Both the position numbers and the translations under genes were made by a program. DNA of 64,000 nucleotides, taken from contig NZ_AP029023.1 of NCBI RefSeq assembly GCF_037076555.1, forward strand, positions 620,001-684,000, given 5' to 3'. The stretch is from Methylophilus sp. DW102. Lineage in GTDB: Bacteria > Pseudomonadota > Gammaproteobacteria > Burkholderiales > Methylophilaceae. Below the pieces are notes generated by a model. That model saw only the letters and a program-made list of their open reading frames with translations, did no database searches and had not been told where the DNA came from. Shown piece after piece: positions 19,262 through 28,374 of the stretch (positions within the stretch are counted from its first letter, which is position 1; each line of letters opens with the position of its first letter).

Positions 19262-19828
19262 CTAGAAGCTCAAAGACGATTGCAACGGCGCATCTGTTGC
19301 AGACTCAGCGACCATCACCCGCACCGTGTCTCCTTGCTGCAGCCACCCACCGTTTAAAACCCGAGCCGTGACCCCGCCATGACCACGCATGGCGTTGTAA
19401 CCGCCTGTCCCCAGCACCTGCTCCATACGTGAGCATGGCTCACAAGGGCCAGTCACCTCCAGCACCACTTCACCTATCAATAGATGCAAGGGCTGATCTT
19501 TAAACAGCGATTTAGCCGCCAGCAGATTGAGCCCGGAGACAATCAGGTTGCGCCTGAGCACCGCCGGATCCACCTGCGCCCGACCAGTCAGTGCCGCAAT
19601 CACTGGTAAATGCTCGGCTTGCAGCAAGGTTACTTGCCGTTTGCTACCATTCGCTTGTGATGACGCGCGCAAGCTTGCTCTATCCCCTTGCAATCCACGG
19701 TTTGCTATCGCTAAGGCTTGATTGGGTGACAAACAAGGCTGGCCGCGATCTGGACGAAGGTAAATGTTTTCCAGTCGACCGTGTTGGCTAAAGTGCTGGG
19801 TTAAGTCACGCAGGGTGGCGGTTTGCAT
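19262..19828 (-). CDS. MOSC-domain protein
   Basis: A 188-residue protein made almost entirely of a MOSC domain, the C-terminal fold of molybdenum-cofactor sulfurases also found in YiiM/YuaD-type proteins. The conserved cysteine region reads GPCEPCSRMEQ, preceded by NLIVSGLNLL and followed by GHGGVTARVLNGGWLQQGD, the usual block order. Stand-alone MOSC proteins bind or transfer sulfur or the molybdenum cofactor. It is divergent from a molybdenum oxidoreductase gene, so a link in cofactor handling is plausible. The start at 19828 matches the domain length; a longer frame to 19885 has no better ribosome site. Confidence 0.82.
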   Translation of the reverse strand: MQTATLRDLTQHFSQHGRLENIYLRPDRGQPCLSPNQALAIANRGLQGDRASLRASSQANGSKRQVTLLQAEHLPVIAALTGRAQVDPAVLRRNLIVSGLNLLAAKSLFKDQPLHLLIGEVVLEVTGPCEPCSRMEQVLGTGGYNAMRGHGGVTARVLNGGWLQQGDTVRVMVAESATDAPLQSSLSF

Positions 19829-20053
19829 TGATTGAGTCTTAAAAATAAGCGGCGATTCATCAATTGGGGCGCTGGGAAAACACAATTGATTTTGTTTGCG
19901 TATCGCCTAGAACGATTATATCGAGTTTGAATAGCGATTCATGCAACCCATGTTCAAACTTTTTATCTGCAGGCGATGATCCGCTTTAAGAACAAAAAGT
20001 ATCAATATCCAGCAGCATTGTATTTCCATGCTAAGGGGTATAGTATTTGGAAT

Positions 20054-20067
20054 AGACAGACCTGTCT
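20054..20067. promoter_or_regulatory. Perfect dyad upstream of the molybdenum oxidoreductase
   Basis: AGACAG-AC-CTGTCT is a perfect 6+2+6 inverted repeat, 55 bp before the start codon of the oxidoreductase and within the divergent promoter region. It may be an operator; no regulator gene is adjacent, so the binding protein is unknown. Confidence 0.35.
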
Positions 20068-20122
20068 TGCATTGATTCTTTTTAAAACATGACGGCATAT
20101 AACAGTGCGCTTGGAGTGTCAT

Positions 20123-22249
20123 ATGAATGATGTTGCAGATGTAGTCCAAACCTTTCATGGTGGTTGTCCGCATGATTGTCCTGATACTTGCGCGATGCAG
20201 TTTCATGTCAAAAACGGCGAGCTGATTTCAGTTTCAGGTAACCCTGATCATCCGATGACGCGAGGCGGGTTATGCGTCAAATTAAAAGATTACGAAAAGC
20301 GGCATTATCACCCCAACCGCCTGCTGTATCCCATGAAGCGGGTAGGGCCCAAAGGCACGAATCAGTTTGAGCGCATCACCTGGGATGAGGCCCTGGATAC
20401 GATTGTGGATCGATGGCAAGCACTGATCAATCATGAAGGCCCTCGCGCGATATTGCCAGTCAGTTATCTGGGTAACCAGGGGCTGGTGCATGGACTCAAT
20501 GGCGGGGATGCCTTTTTCAACCGGCTGGGCGCCACCGTTTGTGAAAGAACCTTTTGTGGCGAAGGCTCTTGCACTGCCTGGTTACTCACGGTCGGGCCAA
20601 CCGCCGGCGTGGACCCCGAAAGCTTTATCCATGCCAATTTCATCGTCATCTGGGCGTGTAACTCGGTCTCCACCAACCTGCATCACTGGCACATTATTAA
20701 AGACGCCCAAAAACGAGGCGCGAAAGTCGTCGTGGTGGATTCGTTCGCTTCCAAAACCGCAAAAGAAGCCGATTGGCATATTGCCCCCAAACCAGGGACC
20801 GATGGCGCGCTGGCGATGGCCATGATGCACGTGATCATTGCAGAAGACTTGGTTGACCATGACTATGTTGAGAAATATACCGTCGGCTATGCCGAGCTGG
20901 CGGAAAGAGCTAAACCCTGCACGCCGGAATGGGCAGCTAACATCACAGGCATCCCCGCCGACCAGATTCGCCTGTTTGCACGCGAATATGCGACCACGCC
21001 GCCAGCCGCAATCCGCATTGGCGTCGCGCTGGAACGCAGTTATGGCGGCAGTCAGGCGATACGCGCTGTCACCTCATTGCCCGCCCTGATTGGAGCCTGG
21101 CGACACGTTGGCGGCGGTGCGCTGCAATTCCCAGTCTGGGAGCATCCTTACAAGTTTGATGTGATTTGCAGGCCGGACTTGATCCCTGAAGGTACGCCGG
21201 TGGTGAATATCCTGCAATTAGGCAGAGCGCTGCTTGGCGAAACGCCGCTAGAGGTGCCGATTAAATCGATCATGGTGTGGAATACCAACCCAGTCACCCA
21301 ATCGCCCGAAACTGACAAGGTCATCGAAGGGCTCAAGCGCGAAGACCTGTTTACCATCGTTGCCGATCACTTCATTTCAGATACGGCGTCGTATGCAGAT
21401 ATTGTCTTGCCCGCAGCCATGGGGGCAGAGCAGGAAGACATGATCTTATCCTGGGGCCATTTATACCTCACCTACAACACCAAATGCATAGAGCCCCCCG
21501 GCGAGGCCTTACCCAACAATGAAATATTCCGGCGCTTAGCCCAGCGTTTGGGATTCGAAGAAGACAATTTCAAATGGAGCGACAGCGAATGTCTTGAAAA
21601 CTATGTAGATTGGAGTTCACCCGCTTGCAAAGGCATAGACCTCAACTACATGCGTGAGCACGGGTTTGCAAGACTGAATGTCGGCACCAAAGACGACCGC
21701 GCCCCACATCGCGAGGGCAATTTCCCCACCCCAACCGGTAAATGCATGTTCATGGTCGAAGGCGCCAAGAATTTTGTCGCCGGCCCTTTCAGGCAGATGT
21801 ATGACGGTTTTCAGCCAGGCGAAGACTTAGACCCATTGCCAGCCTATGTGCCAAGTCGCGAAGCTCCTGATACCAACGCAGCGCTGGCGGCCAGGTTTCC
21901 TTTAAACATCATCTCCCCCAAAAGCCATGGCTTTATTAATTCTTCCTACGCGAATATGGAATCCAAAATTCGTGTGCAAGGCGAGCAATACCTGATGATC
22001 AACCCGGTAGATGCACTCGCACGCGATGTGCAGGATGGCATGATGGTCAAAACCTATAACGAAAGAGGCGCTTTTGAAGCGGTCGCCCGGGTCACCACAG
22101 ACGTGAACCCCGGCATCGTGGTTGCCACGTTGGGCTATTGGCGCCAACTCAACAAGGGGACTGTTAACTGTATTAGTTCTGCCGAGTATGGTGACATGGG
22201 TCACTCAAATACGTTTAGTGACAATCTGGTGGAAGTCGAGCTTGTTTGA
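20123..22249 (+). CDS. Bis-MGD molybdopterin oxidoreductase with N-terminal [4Fe-4S] site
   Basis: A 708-residue member of the DMSO-reductase/formate-dehydrogenase superfamily. The N-terminal iron-sulfur site is Cys15-x3-Cys19-x3-Cys23-x27-Cys51. The Molybdopterin domain follows (WDEALDTIVDRW; a FCGEGSC stretch probably near the Mo site) and then a C-terminal molydop_binding domain (SPKSHGFINSSYAN, INPVDALARDVQDGMMV). There is no Tat signal at the N-terminus, so it is probably cytoplasmic. No small electron-transfer subunit is adjacent. The substrate is uncertain; family members act on formate, S-/N-oxides or thiosulfate. The ATG at 20123 follows GGAG at 20113-20116; an upstream GTG is in frame but lacks a site. 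Confidence 0.82.
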   Translation: MNDVADVVQTFHGGCPHDCPDTCAMQFHVKNGELISVSGNPDHPMTRGGLCVKLKDYEKRHYHPNRLLYPMKRVGPKGTNQFERITWDEALDTIVDRWQALINHEGPRAILPVSYLGNQGLVHGLNGGDAFFNRLGATVCERTFCGEGSCTAWLLTVGPTAGVDPESFIHANFIVIWACNSVSTNLHHWHIIKDAQKRGAKVVVVDSFASKTAKEADWHIAPKPGTDGALAMAMMHVIIAEDLVDHDYVEKYTVGYAELAERAKPCTPEWAANITGIPADQIRLFAREYATTPPAAIRIGVALERSYGGSQAIRAVTSLPALIGAWRHVGGGALQFPVWEHPYKFDVICRPDLIPEGTPVVNILQLGRALLGETPLEVPIKSIMVWNTNPVTQSPETDKVIEGLKREDLFTIVADHFISDTASYADIVLPAAMGAEQEDMILSWGHLYLTYNTKCIEPPGEALPNNEIFRRLAQRLGFEEDNFKWSDSECLENYVDWSSPACKGIDLNYMREHGFARLNVGTKDDRAPHREGNFPTPTGKCMFMVEGAKNFVAGPFRQMYDGFQPGEDLDPLPAYVPSREAPDTNAALAARFPLNIISPKSHGFINSSYANMESKIRVQGEQYLMINPVDALARDVQDGMMVKTYNERGAFEAVARVTTDVNPGIVVATLGYWRQLNKGTVNCISSAEYGDMGHSNTFSDNLVEVELV

Positions 22250-22569
22250 GAGTTTGGTTGAAAAACAGGAACAGGGTTTGGTTCGACATGTTCATTTCAC
22301 AACCCAATTTACTATTTAATGGGTTGGGAATTACGCATCATTTTGCTACAAATAAGGAGTATTTTTTGACAAGTTTTTGGATTTTTAGGAGTTCAATCTA
22401 AACAATTGAGCTCAAATCTCACTCACTCTGCCCATAGTCGCGCGTTTTGAACCCTTGGTAGCCAACCATAGGCTGACTGATACGTGGTGAGGGAAGCTCT
22501 AGTGAGAGCGTTGATCGTTATTTATGATGATCTAGGAAGATATCTATAGGTTGATATTGTTTTTAGTTC
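22250..22569. other. AT-rich intergenic junction at the left edge of the defence island
   Basis: This 320-bp gap lies between two convergent genes. GC content drops sharply relative to the oxidoreductase gene. It holds only very short frames (one ribosome-like AAGGAG leads into about a dozen codons) and no intrinsic terminator I can support. I looked for a copy of the tRNA-Arg 3' end that would mark an attachment site and did not see one. It may be a decayed integration boundary. Confidence 0.4.
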
Positions 22570-23418
22570 CTATGCCGCCAATAACTGAGTCAATAATTTT
22601 GGATAAAGGGCTTTCCCAACTTTGTTAGAAAGAAAGCATGCGCTGATTAAACTAGTAAACTCTTGAGATGGTTCTAGATATTTTTTTAGTTGTATTATTA
22701 GTTGCTCTGCCTTGCCTTTGCTTATTTTACAGTCATTGTGTGTGGCTCTTTTAGCATTAGTAGCGTATTCACTAATCATGCTCTCTATAGCAACCCAAAG
22801 CTCTTTGCGGCGGTCACATAACTCAGTGTTATCAAGTCCATAGCGTTTTATTGAAAACTCGATACGCCGCTTATCCCATTCACATAGATCGACAGCTGGT
22901 TCAGGGCATGGCTCTGGTTGACCAAGTGCATTAAAACTAATTAGCTCAGCGTCACCTTGGTTTACGGGGTCAAGAAACAAGGGTGACTCTCGTGTTATGG
23001 CAACATCTGGATCACAAACCGCCATAGCTGGTTCACGCAATGGAAAGTAAGTACCTTTTTTAACATTAGGCATTGGTTTAGACACTCTGTAGTTTTCGAT
23101 ATCAAATGCTAACCACCAATAACCGTCATGACACTTTTTCCAGTCTTCATCACGCGCACAACTTTTAGGGCGGAAGTGCTCTAATTGAGGGTACTCAGCA
23201 ACAAATCTTGCTTCGGTGTACCAACACTTTCCATCTGATAATTTTTTTAAATAATTTAATAAATCATCATTACGCCAATGACTTTTGTTCCGATGAATAA
23301 TAGCTCTACGCTTTTTGGGATTTGTTTCTAGCTTCATTTCCGCCAGAATTTCGTTTGACTTGTTCAGCCACGCTTCGAGCTCTTCTTTTTTTGACTCTCT
23401 TAAAGGGATATATTTCAT
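22570..23418 (-). CDS. ptuB: HNH endonuclease, PtuB-like (Septu-type defence)
   Basis: A 282-residue HNH-family nuclease of the PtuB/TIGR02646 kind. The metal site region reads DGKCWYTEARF then QLEHFRPK, with Cys65 and the key His81 preceding the FRPK signature. A Trp-rich stretch (GYWWLAFDIENYR) and a late NALGQPEP block follow, both usual in this family. It is 4 bp downstream of an ATPase gene of the PtuA kind. In Septu systems the ATPase/nuclease pair restricts phage; here it follows a complete type I restriction operon on the same strand. No reverse transcriptase or retron RNA is nearby, which argues for stand-alone Septu rather than a retron effector. Confidence 0.78.
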   Translation of the reverse strand: MKYIPLRESKKEELEAWLNKSNEILAEMKLETNPKKRRAIIHRNKSHWRNDDLLNYLKKLSDGKCWYTEARFVAEYPQLEHFRPKSCARDEDWKKCHDGYWWLAFDIENYRVSKPMPNVKKGTYFPLREPAMAVCDPDVAITRESPLFLDPVNQGDAELISFNALGQPEPCPEPAVDLCEWDKRRIEFSIKRYGLDNTELCDRRKELWVAIESMISEYATNAKRATHNDCKISKGKAEQLIIQLKKYLEPSQEFTSLISACFLSNKVGKALYPKLLTQLLAA

Positions 23419-23422
23419 ACGA

Positions 23423-25003
23423 CTAATTCTTTACCTTGCCGTCAATAATGTTTTGCAGAAGCTCATCTGATAAAGCTTCAAGACTAGCGATATCCTCAGG
23501 ACTAAAGTCTCGCTTATTCATGATTTCATTACGGGCTAATGCCTGCGAGAACTGATTAAAGTAGGGATGTGGAAAACTATGTGCTATCCCGAGGCTTTCT
23601 AACTCTTTTGTTAGGCGCGCCAAATCTGCAACCATTTGTTCTGTTTTATTTTTTATGCCCAGCAACTTATAACGCATTGTTAAACGGTCTTCAACACTAG
23701 GTGGTAGCACTGAGCGTAAGCCAAATATCTCAGATTGAAGCAAGCCATCGACACCCATGCCAATTGGGTCTTCATCTGGCATATCGGCAGTTATCGTATG
23801 AATTCCCTCATTATCATATCGGTTTAGCAAACGCACTTGCTCACGTTTTAGGCTGCCAATCATTAAAGGATTATGAGTCGCTATTAATAGTTGAGATGAA
23901 TGATCGACCACCTGATTTTCCAACAAACTTAAGTATTCATAAGTCCACGCAGGATTTAAGTGCGTATCAGGTTCATCTAATAAAAATAGACTTTCTTCAC
24001 CTTTGGTGAAATGCAACAATCCTAGCACCGTCAGTAGCTGTTGCTCACCCTCAGATAATTGGTCAAATCGGATTAACCCTGCTTTGCTATGATCAACTGT
24101 AACGCGAACCTCATCGACTAAATCACACAGATGTAAACCTTCTAAATGCGCAAAAAAGTGTGTTTCATCTTCACCTGGATACATCAACTCTTTCAAAGTT
24201 GATTTATCTTTAATGTAAAGATATAAACGCTCTTGTTCTTCAGTGCGATCACGAAAGTCTTTTGGAACCGTCTCTTCATTACGAATTGGCCCAATGGCAT
24301 GTCGCCATAGTCGGTCGGTAAAGGTTTGGAACGCGCCCTTGGCATACCAAAACAAAGGGTCTCCTTCTTCTAAATCTTGCTTACTTGGCTTGCTAGAACT
24401 TCGCCAAAAGGGCTTGTGCATCACAAAAAGTGCAGATTCAAAGTCTTTGATTTTTAAAAAGCTTAATAAAAATTCTTTAATTTTAGGATTTTCATCCATT
24501 AAAAAGAAAGCCAACAATACAAGCTGGCTATAATCTTTACGGCAGTAAAACATGCGTCGTAATGGAATATTGTCACTTATTCCACCACTTTTCCATTTTT
24601 TGTATAGCGCTTTAGTCGGCTTGTCAAAAAGTTTCTCAAGACGACGGTTCCATCCAGAGTAATAGGCAAATACATGTTTAGGTAAATAAATATCGGTTTG
24701 TTCTTCAAAGGAAATTGACGATATTTTTTGGGTATTAACAATAATCTTTTGCTTGGGTCTGCTTTCTGGGTCGTTAGTAATCTCTATAATATATCCGCGA
24801 ATTTTATATGCTAATTCATAATAAAAGTCTGAAGCATCACCACCCTCAAGATCACGAAAAATCTCGACTAGCGCCTCAATTAAGTTGGATTTTCCAGCGC
24901 CATTACGGCCTATTACTACACTTGTTTGCGACTGCTGGTCGGGCGTAAACGTAAACTCATTGAGATTGCCATAACTTTTTATATAAAGGCGCTGTATCCG
25001 CAT
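23423..25003 (-). CDS. ptuA: ABC-type AAA ATPase, PtuA-like (Septu-type defence)
   Basis: A 526-residue SMC/ABC-type ATPase. Walker A is GRNGAGKS (32-39), the ABC signature LSEGEQQLL is near residue 317, Walker B is SLFLLDEPDTHLNP near 342, and the H-loop is LLIATHNPLM. No TOPRIM domain follows, separating it from OLD nucleases. With the HNH gene 4 bp downstream it forms a PtuA/PtuB-like pair. The start lies 19 bp after the hsdS stop, so it is probably transcribed with the restriction genes. Low GC marks it as acquired. Confidence 0.8.
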   Translation of the reverse strand: MRIQRLYIKSYGNLNEFTFTPDQQSQTSVVIGRNGAGKSNLIEALVEIFRDLEGGDASDFYYELAYKIRGYIIEITNDPESRPKQKIIVNTQKISSISFEEQTDIYLPKHVFAYYSGWNRRLEKLFDKPTKALYKKWKSGGISDNIPLRRMFYCRKDYSQLVLLAFFLMDENPKIKEFLLSFLKIKDFESALFVMHKPFWRSSSKPSKQDLEEGDPLFWYAKGAFQTFTDRLWRHAIGPIRNEETVPKDFRDRTEEQERLYLYIKDKSTLKELMYPGEDETHFFAHLEGLHLCDLVDEVRVTVDHSKAGLIRFDQLSEGEQQLLTVLGLLHFTKGEESLFLLDEPDTHLNPAWTYEYLSLLENQVVDHSSQLLIATHNPLMIGSLKREQVRLLNRYDNEGIHTITADMPDEDPIGMGVDGLLQSEIFGLRSVLPPSVEDRLTMRYKLLGIKNKTEQMVADLARLTKELESLGIAHSFPHPYFNQFSQALARNEIMNKRDFSPEDIASLEALSDELLQNIIDGKVKN

Positions 25004-25022
25004 GTAAGCACTAACCTTTCTT

Positions 25023-26756
25023 TTAATTATTATCTAAGCCCAAGACTTTTAATTTACGTTGAGATGCATCTGGTGAGGTTTTATCATCAATAATGTTACC
25101 AGCCAGCATTTCTTGTTTGAGCTTTGCATAAAAGTCATCGATATCAAGCTCGGTTTTATTCCATAACAACTTGGCATCTGCCTCTCCACCTAAGTGTTTT
25201 AACTGATCAAGTAAGTAGTTTTCTGGCGCATCGCTTAATTTCATAGTGAGGTTATTACCTTTACTTTTAGTGGCATTTTTATCGTTTCTGTTTGTTGTAG
25301 CCTTACGTTTTGGCTTACTCTCCGTCAAATGTTTACGTTCTGCTTCAATGCGTTTTAACAACTCAGCGGCTGGTTCATCATTTGGTTCTTGCGGCACCAG
25401 CTCTCCGCGAAAAGCTTTGGCTAATAAGGATTGAGTCAAGCGGTCAATCCGTTTTTTTGCTTCGGTATATTGTTTTTCAACACTGTCAGCAAGTGCAAAT
25501 AGTGATCCGACACGGCGGACAATTTCATTTTGTTCATTAATTGGTGGAAGAGGTATTGGAAAATTTTTAAACATAGGAATATCAATTCGCAGCCGTGTTG
25601 CTCCGAACGCTAGCTCCCTAAGCATGTTTTTACAGTTAGGCGAATTAAAGAAGAACTTCAGATATTCAGTGTACGCAACAGATTCATCAACATCCATTTT
25701 GATAACATCAGGAGTTACCATCGCAGCGCCGAAATCCTGAGGATAAATGCAAGCTTCGCCAGGAGGATCGCCTAGCTTTGTAACTAACAGTTCACCACCA
25801 TGTACTGAATAATCTTGATGCAGCTTTTTCCAAACATCGGGGTCCATATAGTTTGGTTTATTCTGATTAAAACCACTTTCCTTTACATGCCGTAAGAAGA
25901 TGATAGGGACACCTTGATCACGAAAGTCTTTAGCTTTGAATATGGTACCAAAAGGCCCAGCACAAATTGCCGTAGACTTACCTTTCGCAAGTTTAAAGTT
26001 TGGAATCCATGCCCAGTTGTCAGGTAAGGTTTGTAATTGAAGGTTTACGTCCCACCCTTTTTTTGCTCTAACTTTGAGCTTTCCCATTTTTTGAGAGAAT
26101 GACCATTCTACGAGTTCACAGATGCTTTCGGTCACATTCTGGGCTCTCCATTCCCTCGTCAATTCACCCGATGTGGCCGCAGCGAGTACCGATTGGCGGA
26201 AGCGTTTAAGTAGACTGGGGATTTTTTCCAGCCGCGTTTGGGCGTCATCAACTTTAGCTAGCAGGCTGTCGAGTTTATTGGCGATGCGAATTTGTTCATT
26301 CAGTGGTGCCAAGGGCACTTCATATGCCTTTAAAACTGTCTGGCTAATATTTTGTTGCGCCCCACCTTTTCCCAATGAAAGTAAGTGCTTTCTTCTACTC
26401 ATCAAGAAATAAAATAAATAATTTCTACTTACAATTTGATTATCAACAACACAGCTAGCTATTGCTTGATTCGTTGCACACTCAACACCCGCGATACCTA
26501 ATTTACCAATCGAACCGTACATAGCTATTAATAATGTACCTTCTTTCAAAAGCTTGGCAGAGCTATTAACTAGACCTGATTCAGTTATTGTATTTTTTGA
26601 ACTTGTTACCAAACCGTCATTTAAATCGCCTATTACAAGCCAAGGAATGGGACCATCATAATAGTCTTTGATTGTCCGTTTGGGTGTGCCGCCACTACTC
26701 CATAAACCAACTTTTTCAAGCGTGGAATAAACCCAGCTACTTGGAGACTCATTCAC
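25023..26756 (-). CDS. hsdS: Type I restriction specificity subunit HsdS with C-terminal extension
   Basis: DNA-recognition subunit of 577 residues. Two target-recognition domains (about 1-150 and 235-395) are each followed by a conserved helix: EQIRIANKLDSLLAKVDDAQTRLEKIP and EQNEIVRRVGSLFALADSVEKQYTEAKKRID. About 100 further residues, a Lys-rich linker and then a compact acidic domain (SDAPENYLLDQLKHLGGEADAKLLWNKTELDIDDFYAKLK), extend beyond a normal HsdS. The start overlaps the hsdM stop by ATGA. The target sequence cannot be predicted from the protein alone. Confidence 0.88.
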   Translation of the reverse strand: MNESPSSWVYSTLEKVGLWSSGGTPKRTIKDYYDGPIPWLVIGDLNDGLVTSSKNTITESGLVNSSAKLLKEGTLLIAMYGSIGKLGIAGVECATNQAIASCVVDNQIVSRNYLFYFLMSRRKHLLSLGKGGAQQNISQTVLKAYEVPLAPLNEQIRIANKLDSLLAKVDDAQTRLEKIPSLLKRFRQSVLAAATSGELTREWRAQNVTESICELVEWSFSQKMGKLKVRAKKGWDVNLQLQTLPDNWAWIPNFKLAKGKSTAICAGPFGTIFKAKDFRDQGVPIIFLRHVKESGFNQNKPNYMDPDVWKKLHQDYSVHGGELLVTKLGDPPGEACIYPQDFGAAMVTPDVIKMDVDESVAYTEYLKFFFNSPNCKNMLRELAFGATRLRIDIPMFKNFPIPLPPINEQNEIVRRVGSLFALADSVEKQYTEAKKRIDRLTQSLLAKAFRGELVPQEPNDEPAAELLKRIEAERKHLTESKPKRKATTNRNDKNATKSKGNNLTMKLSDAPENYLLDQLKHLGGEADAKLLWNKTELDIDDFYAKLKQEMLAGNIIDDKTSPDASQRKLKVLGLDNN

Positions 26757-28324
26757 AGAACCACCTCATCAGCATCTTCTTCCGCAGTACCTAGTTCGAC
26801 CAAAATCGCTTTCAGCTCTAGCATGGCTCCTGCCAACTCCTCCATCGCCTGGTTAATCAACACATCGGGTTCAGGCAGGTTGGCACTATCCTCCACACTA
26901 TCATCACGTATCCACACTAAATCGAGTGAGTCATCTTTTGCACGTATTTCGTCCCTCGTGAAGCGACGTAAGCGGCAAGTGTCAACGTTGCCAATTTCAC
27001 TACCAGCAATGTGTTGCTGGATAAAGGCGTCCCTTGCTGCTTCATCTACTTGAGTTAAATCACCGCCTACTGCGTTATAAAACTCTTCAAAGTATTTTTC
27101 AGTAAACCCAGTTCTTTTACCAAACTGTGGCATATTGGCACGCATGTCATACACCCACACATTTTGAGTGTTACCTTTGTCTTTCTTTGTATCTGCTGGT
27201 TTATTAAAAAACAGTACATTGGTTTTAACGCCTGCTGCGTAAAAAATGCCAGTAGGCAAGCGCAGAATGGTGTGCAGATTACATTTCTCCATTAAGTCTT
27301 GGCGAATGACTTTGCCAGTACTGCCTTCAAACAGCACATTATCTGGCAACACGACTGCCGCACGACCGCCGGGTTTTAGCATGACGTGATATATCAAATG
27401 CAAAAACGCGAGTTGCTTATTGCTGGTGTAATGTACTAAATCATCACGAGTAGGAATTCCGCCGCCTTGCTTAGTGCCAAACGGGGGGTTAGCTAAAATT
27501 AAACTGGCAGCGGGCAGTGCCTTGCCTTCATTGCTTAATGTGTCGCCATAAATAATGCCTGGGTTTTGGTCATCAATCGCTAGGTCGTGTAGCATTAGAT
27601 TCATCATGGCTAGGCGACGGGTATCTGGCACGAGCTCCATGCCGTAAAAGGTGCGGTGTTGGTATTTGTCGTAGGCTTTTTCATCTAAGGCACGCACATT
27701 GTTATGCGCATTAAGATAATGATGGGCACTTATTAAAAAGCCCCCAGTACCTGCGGTTGGGTCGACAATCACATCTTCTAGCGTAGGTTTCATTAATTCG
27801 ACCATGGCGTTAATGAGTACGCGTGGGGTAAAGTATTGGCCTGCGCCTGATTTTTTCTCAGTGGCGTTAATTTCTAACAGGCCTTCATACATATCACCCA
27901 AACCTTCTTGTTTGGCGGCATACCAATCAAGCTTATCAATTTCAGTCACTAGTTTATCTAGCGTGGCTGGTTTGCGTATTACTGTGCTTGCGTTGTTAAA
28001 AATTGCTTGGGTGAGTAATGAGCCATGGGTACCGAGATCGACGAGCATTTTTTTGTATGCTTCTAGACGGGAGGCGGCATTTAGCTTTTGGAGATCATCC
28101 CAACGGCAACCTTCAGGAATATTGGGCGATTTACGTACTTCATTTTCTTTTAATTCACGTGTTTTTTCTTGTTCTGTTCGGCCATCTTCGGTGTCTGTTT
28201 CTTTGGCCATTTTTAAAAATACAAGAAAGGTCAGCTCGTTGATGTATTCGTGATAAGTTACACCGTCATCTCTTAACAGATTACAAAGGTTCCAAAGCTT
28301 GGCGACGAGGTCTTGAGTACTCAT
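26753..28324 (-). CDS. hsdM: Type I restriction DNA methyltransferase HsdM
   Basis: N6-adenine methyltransferase subunit of 523 residues. An HsdM N-terminal helical domain (LWNLCNLLRDDGVTYHEYINELTFLVFLKM) precedes the catalytic domain with SAM-binding DPTAGTGGFL and catalytic NPPFG. It modifies the site read by HsdS, protecting the host, and is required for cleavage. It lies about 50 bp after hsdR and overlaps hsdS by 4 bp. All motifs are intact, so an active methylase is expected. Confidence 0.93.
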   Translation of the reverse strand: MSTQDLVAKLWNLCNLLRDDGVTYHEYINELTFLVFLKMAKETDTEDGRTEQEKTRELKENEVRKSPNIPEGCRWDDLQKLNAASRLEAYKKMLVDLGTHGSLLTQAIFNNASTVIRKPATLDKLVTEIDKLDWYAAKQEGLGDMYEGLLEINATEKKSGAGQYFTPRVLINAMVELMKPTLEDVIVDPTAGTGGFLISAHHYLNAHNNVRALDEKAYDKYQHRTFYGMELVPDTRRLAMMNLMLHDLAIDDQNPGIIYGDTLSNEGKALPAASLILANPPFGTKQGGGIPTRDDLVHYTSNKQLAFLHLIYHVMLKPGGRAAVVLPDNVLFEGSTGKVIRQDLMEKCNLHTILRLPTGIFYAAGVKTNVLFFNKPADTKKDKGNTQNVWVYDMRANMPQFGKRTGFTEKYFEEFYNAVGGDLTQVDEAARDAFIQQHIAGSEIGNVDTCRLRRFTRDEIRAKDDSLDLVWIRDDSVEDSANLPEPDVLINQAMEELAGAMLELKAILVELGTAEEDADEVVL

Positions 28325-28374
28325 GAGATTTTTACTACTTTCTATTTATTTTAGTTATGTGGGGTACGTTAGTT

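Noticed and set aside
22570..25003. Retron with a PtuAB effector
   Set aside because: The ATPase/HNH pair is the same type used by some retrons, but no reverse transcriptase gene or structured msr/msd-like region is present within the island.
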